From contig QIHI01000015.1 in NCBI GenBank assembly GCA_003230915.1, positions 1 through 45,078 of the forward strand: a stretch of DNA of 45,078 nt, given 5' to 3'. Below, piece after piece: positions 1-8,021 of the stretch. Position numbers and translations under genes: made by a program. Origin of the DNA: Kiritimatiellales bacterium. Lineage in GTDB: Bacteria > Verrucomicrobiota > Kiritimatiellia > Kiritimatiellales > Pontiellaceae. The notes beneath the pieces are model-generated. The model saw only the letters and a list, made by a program, of their open reading frames with translations. It had not been told where the DNA came from and ran no database searches. Each line of letters opens with the position of its first letter. Position 1 is the first letter of the stretch.

Positions 1-421
1 CATGCCGTTCGACCAACTCATGGATGCGGTTTCCTCCGGCGAAGCCGATGCCGGGGTGGTCATCCACGAAGGCCGCTTTGTTTTTGAAGAGCAGGGGTTT
101 CAGTGTCTGGTCGACCTCGGAGACTGGTGGGAAGGCGAAACCGGCTTACCGATCCCGCTCGGTTGCATCGCCGCTAAAAAAAGCCTCGGCGCCGAGCGCA
201 TCGCCGAATTTGAAGCACGGCTAAAACAATCCATCCAAACCGCGTTCGACGATCCGGACTCCACAACCGACTATGTGCGACAACACGCGCAGGAACTCGC
301 GAGCGATGTCACCCGCGAACACATCAAAACCTACGTCAACGACTTTACCCTCGACCTCGGTACCGAAGGCCGCGCGGCCATTGACCGATTACAACAGATG
401 ATGCTAAAAATCGAGATGTAG
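1..421 (+). CDS. mqnD: 1,4-dihydroxy-6-naphthoate synthase (MqnD), C-terminal part; 5' end outside window
   Basis: ORF open to the left edge; 'GEADAGVVIHEGRFVFEEQGF...DLGDWWEGETGLPIPLGCIAAKK' is characteristic of MqnD; other futalosine-pathway genes lie downstream. Confidence 0.85.
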   Translation, partial: MPFDQLMDAVSSGEADAGVVIHEGRFVFEEQGFQCLVDLGDWWEGETGLPIPLGCIAAKKSLGAERIAEFEARLKQSIQTAFDDPDSTTDYVRQHAQELASDVTREHIKTYVNDFTLDLGTEGRAAIDRLQQMMLKIEM

Positions 422-486
422 AGTAGGAAGCGGAGGAATTGGGAAGGGAGAAAATAGTGAATCACGAAGATATTCTAACCGCCAAA

Positions 487-508
487 CATTAATTTATAGG
501 ACTGACCC
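487..508 (+). repeat. Copy 1 of RAYT-associated repeat (CATTAATTTATAGGACTGACCC)
   Basis: Identical to 6004-6025 and to the reverse complement of 4935-4956. Confidence 0.9.
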
Positions 509-599
509 TTTTGTCATTTTTCATATTTGGGTAGAGATAGCCAGTTTTTAAAAACCAGAAAATGGTATTTCACCATTTTTCACGCAAAGTTTATCCAAC

Positions 600-728
600 T
601 TAACCCGTGGTCTGAAATCCCCGAACCACTTCTGAAATTTCCAGTCCTCCGATCAAAAGTTCGTGAACGAATTCTTTGGCAAGTGGTGCGGCAGCGTCCG
701 CATGGCTAATAAAAATATCTTTTTGCAT
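600..728 (-). pseudogene. Truncated TIR-domain protein (42 aa remnant)
   Basis: Minus-strand reading from CAT at 726-728: MQKDIFISHADAAAPLAKEFVHELLIGGLEISEVVRGFQTTG*. 'DIFISHA' plus 'LAKEFVHELLIGGLEIS' resembles a TIR N-terminus; AAAAGGA upstream could be an RBS; ORF stops far short of a full domain. Confidence 0.6.
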
Positions 729-789
729 AGTGTATATTCCTTTTAATAGGGGTGATTTTATTGGGTAGATAATTCAGAAGAGGGAGTCG

Positions 790-2259
790 TTACGCTTTTG
801 ATCCTGATGGTTTATTATCGTTTCGAGCATCTATAAGATATACATACTTATCATTCGTTAATCCTAACTCTCGTAGTACACGTTGAAGTTTAACTAGCTC
901 CTCATCGGTAAAGTACATGATAACCTTAAATGAGATTTTGGCATCACTAGCCTTTTCGTAAATAGCAGTTTGATTTTCCAGATTACGCTTTAGGGCTGAG
1001 TTGCTAGCTAACTTAAATTCAACGAGCACCTTGTCCTTTGCTCCGTTGGTGATTTTAAAGTCTACAGGCCCCCTTCCGTCATCGGCTTCGCGTGTAATGT
1101 CAGAACTCGCTTCAACCCATGTAAGCCTAAATGCGATTTGAAGATCAGACTCGCGTTTAACCGGTTTCCCTTTGATGTAAAATAATTTGTGTCCGCCTTT
1201 ATTTTCGATCACATCTTTCAGGAACTCAATCCGTTTGGCTGTTTCTTCCTCTGAGTTTTGCGGTGGAATATCATAAAACTTACTCGTGGTTGATAGGAGT
1301 TGAACCAGTTTGTTTACGAGATTAATGTATACTTCATTTGAATTTCCCACCTTCAATTTGCTGTTATCAAATGCTTCTTTCCTCCCGGCCTCTTTTAGTT
1401 TGATAAAGTAATCAATTGTATCTGGGAACTGCCTAAGGGTTCTGGAAATTGCTTTTTCTCGATCTTCTTTAGTGGGTTTGTCGTCTTTGGGTAATTGGGA
1501 GTAAAAATAATCGTTAACTAATTCTCGAAGTTGCCCATTTGGAATGGCATCGGGGATGCTTTCAAATTTATTCCACAAATCCTTTTTGTTTATCCACGTA
1601 TCATCTTTTGTGAGCATGTCAATGGGAGTGAGAATGAGATGCTTTCCCTTATAAATTGGTAAAAGGTAGGACTTGGGCATCCAACGTTTAAATTGGTAAT
1701 TGAAAATTGATTTTGGGACGCTAATTGAAGAGCATTTGTCAGCAGGAATGTGCTCTTTTGCAAATGCTTCAGTATACAATAGTAGGTAATCTTTTATCAG
1801 ATTTGTCGTGAAATCGCTTATTGTATCGCGGCCAACCCGATCCTTGATAAGACATAATTTTTCAAGATGGTGACCTTTCGTAATGGTCTCCTCACCAAAT
1901 GATTTAAATATATCTTCAAATCCACTGTTTAATGCTTTCGCAAAGTTGCCAGCTAGCCCGCGACCTGAATGACCATCTATGCAAAACCCAAAACAATTTT
2001 CTTTAACTTCAGGAAAAAAATACCACGCTTGGAGCATTGCTTTGGAGACATGCCCTTCAAGCGACCTTTCTCTAAGAAATAGTAGATATTCAATGATGCC
2101 GTCATGAAGTTTTTTATAGTCCTCATTTTCACTGGCAAATAGAAGGAATGGGTCAATGAATAATGGAAGGTCGATATCTAAGGCGATGTTAAATGCGCCG
2201 TATGTAGATAGTGTTTCCTCAGGAACATTGAAGAAGTCAGTGAAATAAATATCGGCCAT
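790..2259 (-). CDS. Uncharacterised protein with C-terminal PD-(D/E)XK nuclease-like motif; putative defence-associated
   Basis: 489 aa ORF; C-terminal 'DGRGPVDFKITNGAKDKVLVEFKLASNS' fits D-x(n)-E-x-K; conserved-looking tail 'YLIDARNDNKPSGSKA'; 25 bp downstream of the helicase gene on the same strand. Confidence 0.75.
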   Translation of the reverse strand: MADIYFTDFFNVPEETLSTYGAFNIALDIDLPLFIDPFLLFASENEDYKKLHDGIIEYLLFLRERSLEGHVSKAMLQAWYFFPEVKENCFGFCIDGHSGRGLAGNFAKALNSGFEDIFKSFGEETITKGHHLEKLCLIKDRVGRDTISDFTTNLIKDYLLLYTEAFAKEHIPADKCSSISVPKSIFNYQFKRWMPKSYLLPIYKGKHLILTPIDMLTKDDTWINKKDLWNKFESIPDAIPNGQLRELVNDYFYSQLPKDDKPTKEDREKAISRTLRQFPDTIDYFIKLKEAGRKEAFDNSKLKVGNSNEVYINLVNKLVQLLSTTSKFYDIPPQNSEEETAKRIEFLKDVIENKGGHKLFYIKGKPVKRESDLQIAFRLTWVEASSDITREADDGRGPVDFKITNGAKDKVLVEFKLASNSALKRNLENQTAIYEKASDAKISFKVIMYFTDEELVKLQRVLRELGLTNDKYVYLIDARNDNKPSGSKA

Positions 2260-2284
2260 TTTAATCCTATTAATTGAATACTAC

Positions 2285-4792
2285 TTATTTCGTTATGGGT
2301 ACGCAGTATGTTGAAATGAATGATTCAGACGTGAGCCCGAGCCTGGATATTTCCTTCGCTAGGGTATTCTTATCGCTCGCTAAAAGGGGGAGCTCAACCA
2401 GTGCTTTGTAAAAGGTATTTAGGTTGCTCAGTAACATTTCAATACCTGAAGGCATGAGAACTTTAGTTTCGCTGTTATAGTGAGCGTCAGCATCAGTAAT
2501 ATTCATTTTGGAAACGGTTAAAGGGATAATCGTATAAATATCTGGATATGTTTTTTTAAACCATTCTATGCTATTGGCTAGCTGGCCAGAATCCTTTTTA
2601 TGAAGCGTATTTTCATTCTGAGTTTTGGCTTCGATCACGAATGCATAGCGTCCCCATAGCCAAAGACAGTCTGGGCCATTTCCATATTCTTTTTCCGGGC
2701 GAGATCCTGTTGCTCCCAGTGGCGTTGCTAATTCCTTAAGGCTTTCCTCAAATTGTTTAACAGTTTGGCGAAAATCAAGTTGCCTGTTTTGTTCGCTTAA
2801 AAAGGCGAGTGCTCCGGTTTGATCGACGAACTCAGACAACCATGCAAGCATCTTGTCAAGTGACTTAACTGAAAAATCATCTATTGGTTGAGGTGGTATG
2901 ATGGGGGGGCAGAATGCATCGCGATTTTTAGCGAAAGCAGTTGTCTGAATTTTAAATGATTCTGATTGTGAAGTCTCAAATGTGTATGAGGCCATTAACT
3001 GTAGATATGCGCCATAAGTTCGATCATCTAGATCACACTTATTCATCTCCGTGCTCAGAATCTTTGTTGCGAGAACAGGATTGTTTCCAATTGCTGCCAG
3101 AAATGCATTTCGTTCGGCGCTGGCCAAAATGAGATTTTCATCTATTGATTCTGATATAGTGGCTGTGCCTGATTCGCGTACCCTTTGATTATAATATTGC
3201 TTCCATCCATCATTTCTTTGTAGGCATTGGTCAATTAGACCTATCAGTGCATTTTCTGAGTTATCTTCCTTTGCTGCAAGCTTCGCTAACTCTATTGCAA
3301 GTGCTAGCTGAGCTCGGGTTTCTGGATTCATAGATTTTTGTACATTTACTTTTGCGACAAACGATGCAATTTCTCCCCCTGCCAATAAAACAACAGCATA
3401 GTCAGCATGAGAACGGACAGCTCGTCCCATTCCTTGCTCGATCCTATAAACAAGGCGATGGCAAACGCCTGAAGAGTGCGTGTTTAGACTTGTGTCGTGA
3501 GAGTCGATGATACCTTCGCCTATAGGCAATCCATCAATGACCAGAATCCGGCAAGCGTCATCAGGCAAATCGACTCCATCATATCGCTGCGTTAGGACTA
3601 CAAAGTTATTCCCAGAATTAGTATTTCTTAAGTTTTCGACAGCCTCATGTATTTCATTGGAAAGATGTACCGTTGCTCCATACTCTTCCCACTCTCTTGC
3701 CATGCGTTCACTTGGAGACAAAACGACTACATTGTTCGATTTTCTAAGGTTTGCGCATAGCTGCATTACCCATTCTCTTTTGTAGTAATCTGGATTGATC
3801 AAAGAGGGAGCAACTACCATTCTTTCGCCCATCCCTCGATCTGTTTCAGGAACGATTGCCTTTTTTGCGCCCTCTGGGGTGCAGCCTAAATCTCGAACTA
3901 AAACTGAGTCATCGGCCAGAGTTGCTGACATAAACAGTCTGTGTTTGGCAGATGTATAAGCTGAAAATTGTTCAATGGGTAAAATTTGAGGAATAATCTC
4001 AATTCCTTGAATGGAAATTACGCACCGGCACCATTTGAGTGTTTCAAGAAGGAGTGGAATTACAAATTGGTGTTCCGAGTCTTTAGCATGTTTGGCTATA
4101 ATAGGAAGAAGTTCGGCTGAAAGTGATTTCCAACTCCAAAATGGAATTTCAATTGATTGGTGAGGATTTCCTTCCCAAATTTGCACCCAAACAGCAGGTT
4201 TGTATTCTTCGCAAATGGGAGTCAGTTTTGCCAGTAACTCATTTAAGAATTCACTCATGGTAATGCGTAATGTAAAAGCCTCTCGTATTTTCTCAAGACC
4301 CGCATGGGCATCGTCCAGAACAATGGCGCAAGGGCGCAACATAACATCCTGACGGTCAAATGTGGTTTTGGCGTTGAATAATTTATCATATGTACAAATG
4401 CAAATAGCATCGGCACTCAAGCATTCATGATGAGGGTGCCTTTCTCCACCTCGATATATATGAGCAGGGATGCCTAGCTTTGACGCTTCGGTGTGAACTT
4501 GTGTGCATAGTTGTTTTGTAGGGCAGAAAAAAACAACTGGTTCTTGTTTTTCGTGCATATGAGAAGCTAGGTACAGCAAGCCAACCGTGGTCTTACCTGC
4601 TCCAGTGCTAAGCTTGAGTATTGAATCCTGCTGAGATCGCAGGTCGGTAAGCTGTTGAATTGCAGAAAGTTGACTTGGTCTCAACTCAATGTGAGATGTT
4701 TTCCGATCCAAAGTCTCAAAAAAACTGAGAATATCTGATGCGTCCGGCGCATCCTCTTTTTGTAATAATCCTGTAAAATCAATCATATGCAC
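2285..4792 (-). CDS. Superfamily 2 helicase with C-terminal PD-(D/E)XK-like nuclease domain
   Basis: Motif I LSTGAGKT, motif II LDDAH, motif III MSATL, motif VI QGMGRAVRS; C-terminal 'NGPDCLWLWGRYAFVIEAKTQ...GQLANSIEWFK' fits GPD-x(n)-EAK with downstream Q. Confidence 0.85.
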   Translation of the reverse strand: MHMIDFTGLLQKEDAPDASDILSFFETLDRKTSHIELRPSQLSAIQQLTDLRSQQDSILKLSTGAGKTTVGLLYLASHMHEKQEPVVFFCPTKQLCTQVHTEASKLGIPAHIYRGGERHPHHECLSADAICICTYDKLFNAKTTFDRQDVMLRPCAIVLDDAHAGLEKIREAFTLRITMSEFLNELLAKLTPICEEYKPAVWVQIWEGNPHQSIEIPFWSWKSLSAELLPIIAKHAKDSEHQFVIPLLLETLKWCRCVISIQGIEIIPQILPIEQFSAYTSAKHRLFMSATLADDSVLVRDLGCTPEGAKKAIVPETDRGMGERMVVAPSLINPDYYKREWVMQLCANLRKSNNVVVLSPSERMAREWEEYGATVHLSNEIHEAVENLRNTNSGNNFVVLTQRYDGVDLPDDACRILVIDGLPIGEGIIDSHDTSLNTHSSGVCHRLVYRIEQGMGRAVRSHADYAVVLLAGGEIASFVAKVNVQKSMNPETRAQLALAIELAKLAAKEDNSENALIGLIDQCLQRNDGWKQYYNQRVRESGTATISESIDENLILASAERNAFLAAIGNNPVLATKILSTEMNKCDLDDRTYGAYLQLMASYTFETSQSESFKIQTTAFAKNRDAFCPPIIPPQPIDDFSVKSLDKMLAWLSEFVDQTGALAFLSEQNRQLDFRQTVKQFEESLKELATPLGATGSRPEKEYGNGPDCLWLWGRYAFVIEAKTQNENTLHKKDSGQLANSIEWFKKTYPDIYTIIPLTVSKMNITDADAHYNSETKVLMPSGIEMLLSNLNTFYKALVELPLLASDKNTLAKEISRLGLTSESFISTYCVPITK

Positions 4793-4933
4793 ATCCCTAT
4801 ATATACTTACGATTCTCTAGATATATTTACGGAAAAGCAATCTGCGACATTAATAAATATCCCTGAGCATCGTCGCACTTATTGTAAGTAGAGTAAAAAA
4901 AGAGGGCGCTAATTTTTTCAAAAAAAGGAAAAA

Positions 4934-4956
4934 GGGGTCAGTCCTATAAATTAATG
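4934..4956 (-). repeat. Copy 3 of RAYT-associated repeat, inverted (GGGGTCAGTCCTATAAATTAATG)
   Basis: Exact reverse complement of 6004-6026 (23 bp). Confidence 0.9.
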
Positions 4957-4999
4957 ATCTACTCTTGCCCTCCCGTCACTTTTTGAGTAGGTTTTTTCT

Positions 5000-6016
5000 A
5001 TGCCAAGAAAAGCTCGAATAGAATACGTGGGAGCGGTCTACCATGTGATGTGCCGAGGAAATCATCAGCAGAAGGTTTTCCGGGATGGTCGCGATAATCG
5101 TCAGTTTCTGGATGCTTTGGGAGAGGTGTGCATACGTTGCGGTTGGGTGGTTCATGCTTATGTGCTGATGGGGAATCACTATCATCTTTTGCTGGAGACC
5201 CCGTCTGCTAATCTTGTGGTGGGTATGCAATGGCTTCAAGGCACTTATACGAAGCGATTCAATGTGCGGCACAAGGAGAGGGGGCATTTATTTCAAGGGC
5301 GTTATAAAGCTCTGCTGGTGGATGGATCAATCGGCGATTATTTTTCTACGGTGGGAAATTATATTCATCTTAATCCGGCGAGGGTGAAGGGATCTGATTT
5401 TGAACAGTTAAAGCTCGGGGAGTATGTGTGGAGCAGCTTTCCAGCCTATCTCAAGTTGGTCGAACGACCTGAGTGGCTGCATGTCGACCGCGTGCTGGGC
5501 GGGTTAGGATGGATGGATTCTCGTGAAGGTCGGACGCAGTACGGGGACTATATGGACATGCGCATGCTGGAGATGCGGCATAGTTCTGAGCCGTGGAAAA
5601 TCGATGCCCGTTGGAAAAATATTCGGCAGGGATGGTGTTTAGGGGAGGCTTCTTTTCGTGAGGAAATGTTGGAACGGCTGGATGATCGCCTGAAGGACAA
5701 GCGTAGAGAATCGTTTAGCGGTGGGGGTGTGGAGCGGCATGATGAGGTGGAGGCGGAGCGATTGGTTAAGGAGGGAATGCAGACCCTCTTTTTGACCGCC
5801 GATGATTTGGAACGGTTGATTAAAAGCGCCCCTGCCAAATATGCTATTGCCTGGCTTGTGCGCAGGAAGACCTCGGTGCGGACGCGTTGGATAAAGGATC
5901 GTTTGAACATGGGATCGGCAACTAATTTCGCCTACTATATAAACCGGATTGAATCCTCGGCTAGAGATGGGTGGGGATATGATGAATTTCAGAAGGTAAA
6001 AAACATTAATTTATAG
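5000..6016 (+). mobile_element. REP-associated tyrosine transposase (RAYT, Y1_Tnp/IS200-like HUH family)
   Basis: 'MPRKARIEYVGAVYHVMCRGN', HUH motif 'GNHYHLLLET', 'RGHLFQGRYKA', 'GNYIHLNPARVKG' with candidate catalytic Tyr; flanked by 23-bp inverted repeats. Confidence 0.95.
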
Positions 6017-6026
6017 GACTGACCCC
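6004..6026 (+). repeat. Copy 2 of RAYT-associated repeat (CATTAATTTATAGGACTGACCCC)
   Basis: Direct copy of 487-508, inverted copy of 4934-4956; contains the RAYT stop codon. Confidence 0.9.
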
Positions 6027-6041
6027 TATTGGGGCGATTAG

Positions 6042-7421
6042 ATGATTGGAATTTTATTTGCAACAGAGGTGGAGGCGCAGCCTTTTATTGATCGAGGTGT
6101 CCCAGAGGGAACCGTAGTGTCTATTTCAGGGATGGGATTGGAGGCGGCTCGCATTGCCACGGAAAAGCTGGTGAAAGAGGATAAGTGCACGACAATTATT
6201 AATGCGGGCGTGTGCGGGGCGCTGATCAATCGTCTTGAGCGGGGTGCGGTCTATCGGGTTTCAATGGTCAGCACGGAACATCTTAAGGCGGGTGTAAATG
6301 TCGGTATTGGCCTTGGGCTGAAACGACTGGTGACGGTGGACGAACCGGTTTTCGAACCGAAGCGAAGAAAGGAACTCTCCAAGTATGGCGAGCTTGTTGA
6401 TATGGAAGGCTACGCCGTCGCCCGCGTCTGCGAAACACACGATATTCCCTGCATCCTGATCAAGGGTGTGACCGACTTTGGAGATGGAGCCGGAAAAGAA
6501 GATATCCAAAAACACATTGCTCCTGTTTCCGAAACGGTGGCGGAAGCGGTTCTCCTGTGTCTAGAAAAACCAAATGAATCAAGGAATAAAGAATCGGGCT
6601 TCTGGAAAAAAATCCATTCCTTCACGAAGGTGGAGCATACGATCTTCAGCTTGCCGCTACTTTTTGCTGGAGCGTGGCTTGGGGCGGGGGGCATGCCCAC
6701 GCTTAAGGCTTTGTTGCTGATTGCGCTGGTCGGCCTTGGTGCGCGAACCTTCGGTATGGCGGTGAACCGTATTCTCGACCGGAACATCGATGCCAAAAAT
6801 CCGCGCACAAAAAATCGTGAATTAGCCTCTGGGACACTTTCCATGACGCAGGGCTACGGTGTGGCACTAGCGGGGGCGGCACTCTACTTTGTTGGCTGTG
6901 CCTTGCTGGGATCCATCGTGCTAAAAATTTCGTTAATCCCTCTTATTCCGTTGGCCCTCTATTCCTTGCTCAAGCGCTTCACTCCGCTCTGCCACTATGG
7001 AATCGGAGTGGCTCTGGCTCTCGCACCACTCGGGGCGTTCATCGCGGTCACCAATAGCGTGGCCTTTACGCCCGAGGTTGTGCTGCTGGCCCTCTTTACC
7101 TTTGGCTGGATCAGCGGGTTCGACATTATCTATGCGCTGATGGATATCGACTTTGACCGCGAAAATAAGATTTGCAGTATCCCGGCATCACTCGGTTCTT
7201 CCCGGGCGCAACTGGTGGCAGCCATAACACATCTGGTCTCGTTCGCGGCCCTAGTCCTGCTGTGGATGTCCGTCGGTAGTATGCTTTCTTTCATCGCATT
7301 GCTGGTATCTGCCACCGCATTCGGTGCGGGCTACTTGCAGAGGATACCGGTGCATGTTAGGTTTTTCCCGATCTCCGCGATCGCTGGCATTGCCGGTGCA
7401 TTGGTTGTATTGCTGGGATAG
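6042..7421 (+). CDS. Fusion: futalosine hydrolase-like nucleosidase (MqnB-like) + UbiA-family prenyltransferase (MqnP-like)
   Basis: N-terminal nucleosidase motifs 'VDMEGYAVARVCETHDIPCILIKGVTDFGDG'; C-terminal UbiA motifs 'NRILDRNIDAKNPRTKNRELASG' and 'DIIYALMDIDFDREN'; one uninterrupted ORF. Confidence 0.85.
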   Translation: MIGILFATEVEAQPFIDRGVPEGTVVSISGMGLEAARIATEKLVKEDKCTTIINAGVCGALINRLERGAVYRVSMVSTEHLKAGVNVGIGLGLKRLVTVDEPVFEPKRRKELSKYGELVDMEGYAVARVCETHDIPCILIKGVTDFGDGAGKEDIQKHIAPVSETVAEAVLLCLEKPNESRNKESGFWKKIHSFTKVEHTIFSLPLLFAGAWLGAGGMPTLKALLLIALVGLGARTFGMAVNRILDRNIDAKNPRTKNRELASGTLSMTQGYGVALAGAALYFVGCALLGSIVLKISLIPLIPLALYSLLKRFTPLCHYGIGVALALAPLGAFIAVTNSVAFTPEVVLLALFTFGWISGFDIIYALMDIDFDRENKICSIPASLGSSRAQLVAAITHLVSFAALVLLWMSVGSMLSFIALLVSATAFGAGYLQRIPVHVRFFPISAIAGIAGALVVLLG

Positions 7422-7460
7422 GCACAATCATTCTGCTTATAGTGAAACAAGAGGGTACTC

Positions 7461-8021
7461 ATGAATTTAGTGGTGGCAATGACAGGCGCATCAGGCTCGT
7501 TGGCGACGAAGCTGTTGCTGGAGAAATCGCAGTGGCCAGTAACGTTGGTGGCCAGCAAGATGGGCCGCGTGGTCTACGAACAGGAGGCCGGCCCATTCAA
7601 GGAGTTGGAGGTGCTGGCCGATACGATCTGGAAGGATGGTGATTTGACGGCAACGATTGCCTCCGGTTCGGTTCCGACGGCGGGGATGGTGATTTTGCCG
7701 TGCTCGGCCAATACGCTGGCGAAGGTCGGGGCGGGCATTGCCGACTCGCTGGTAACCCGCGCGGCACACTGTCAGTTGAAAGAGGGGCGGAAGGTGGTGC
7801 TCTGTGTGCGCGAAGCACCCTGGACGCTACTCAATGCCCAGAGTGCGGTGAGCGTTGCGGCAGCAGGTGGAACCATCATGCCGATTTCTCCGCCCTTCTA
7901 CATGGCGAAGGGGCGCGATCCTAACGAAGTTTCGATCATCGAAATGCTTGGATATTATGTCGACCACGTGCTCTCTCTCTTCGGGCAGACTGCACCTAAA
8001 ACATGGGAGGATCTACGATGA
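7461..8021 (+). CDS. ubiX: UbiX-like flavin prenyltransferase
   Basis: 'MNLVVAMTGASGSLATKLLLEK...VILPCSANTLAKVGAGIADSLVTRAAHCQLKEGRKVVLCVREAPW'. Confidence 0.9.
   Translation: MNLVVAMTGASGSLATKLLLEKSQWPVTLVASKMGRVVYEQEAGPFKELEVLADTIWKDGDLTATIASGSVPTAGMVILPCSANTLAKVGAGIADSLVTRAAHCQLKEGRKVVLCVREAPWTLLNAQSAVSVAAAGGTIMPISPPFYMAKGRDPNEVSIIEMLGYYVDHVLSLFGQTAPKTWEDLR

Noticed and set aside
24-224. Short + ORF in another frame of mqnD, and many similar antisense or shifted ORFs in the track (for example 8118-8309, 11271-11662, 12411-13505, 26461-27426, 41206-42024)
   Set aside because: They overlap well-supported genes, show no recognisable motifs, and are Arg/Pro/Ser-rich as expected of shadow frames in GC-rich coding DNA.
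559-579. AAAATGGT-N5-ACCATTTT hairpin as a terminator
   Set aside because: Weak A/T-rich stem at the degraded island edge; cannot be told apart from chance.
527-709. 60 aa + strand ORF at the island left edge
   Set aside because: Opposite strand encodes the recognisable TIR N-terminus; the + frame has no motif.
790-4792. Calling the helicase/nuclease pair a classical restriction-modification system
   Set aside because: No DNA methyltransferase motifs (DPPY/NPPY or PCQ) in the island.
4976-5287. Minus ORF antisense to the RAYT 5' end
   Set aside because: Shadow of the clear Y1 transposase reading frame.
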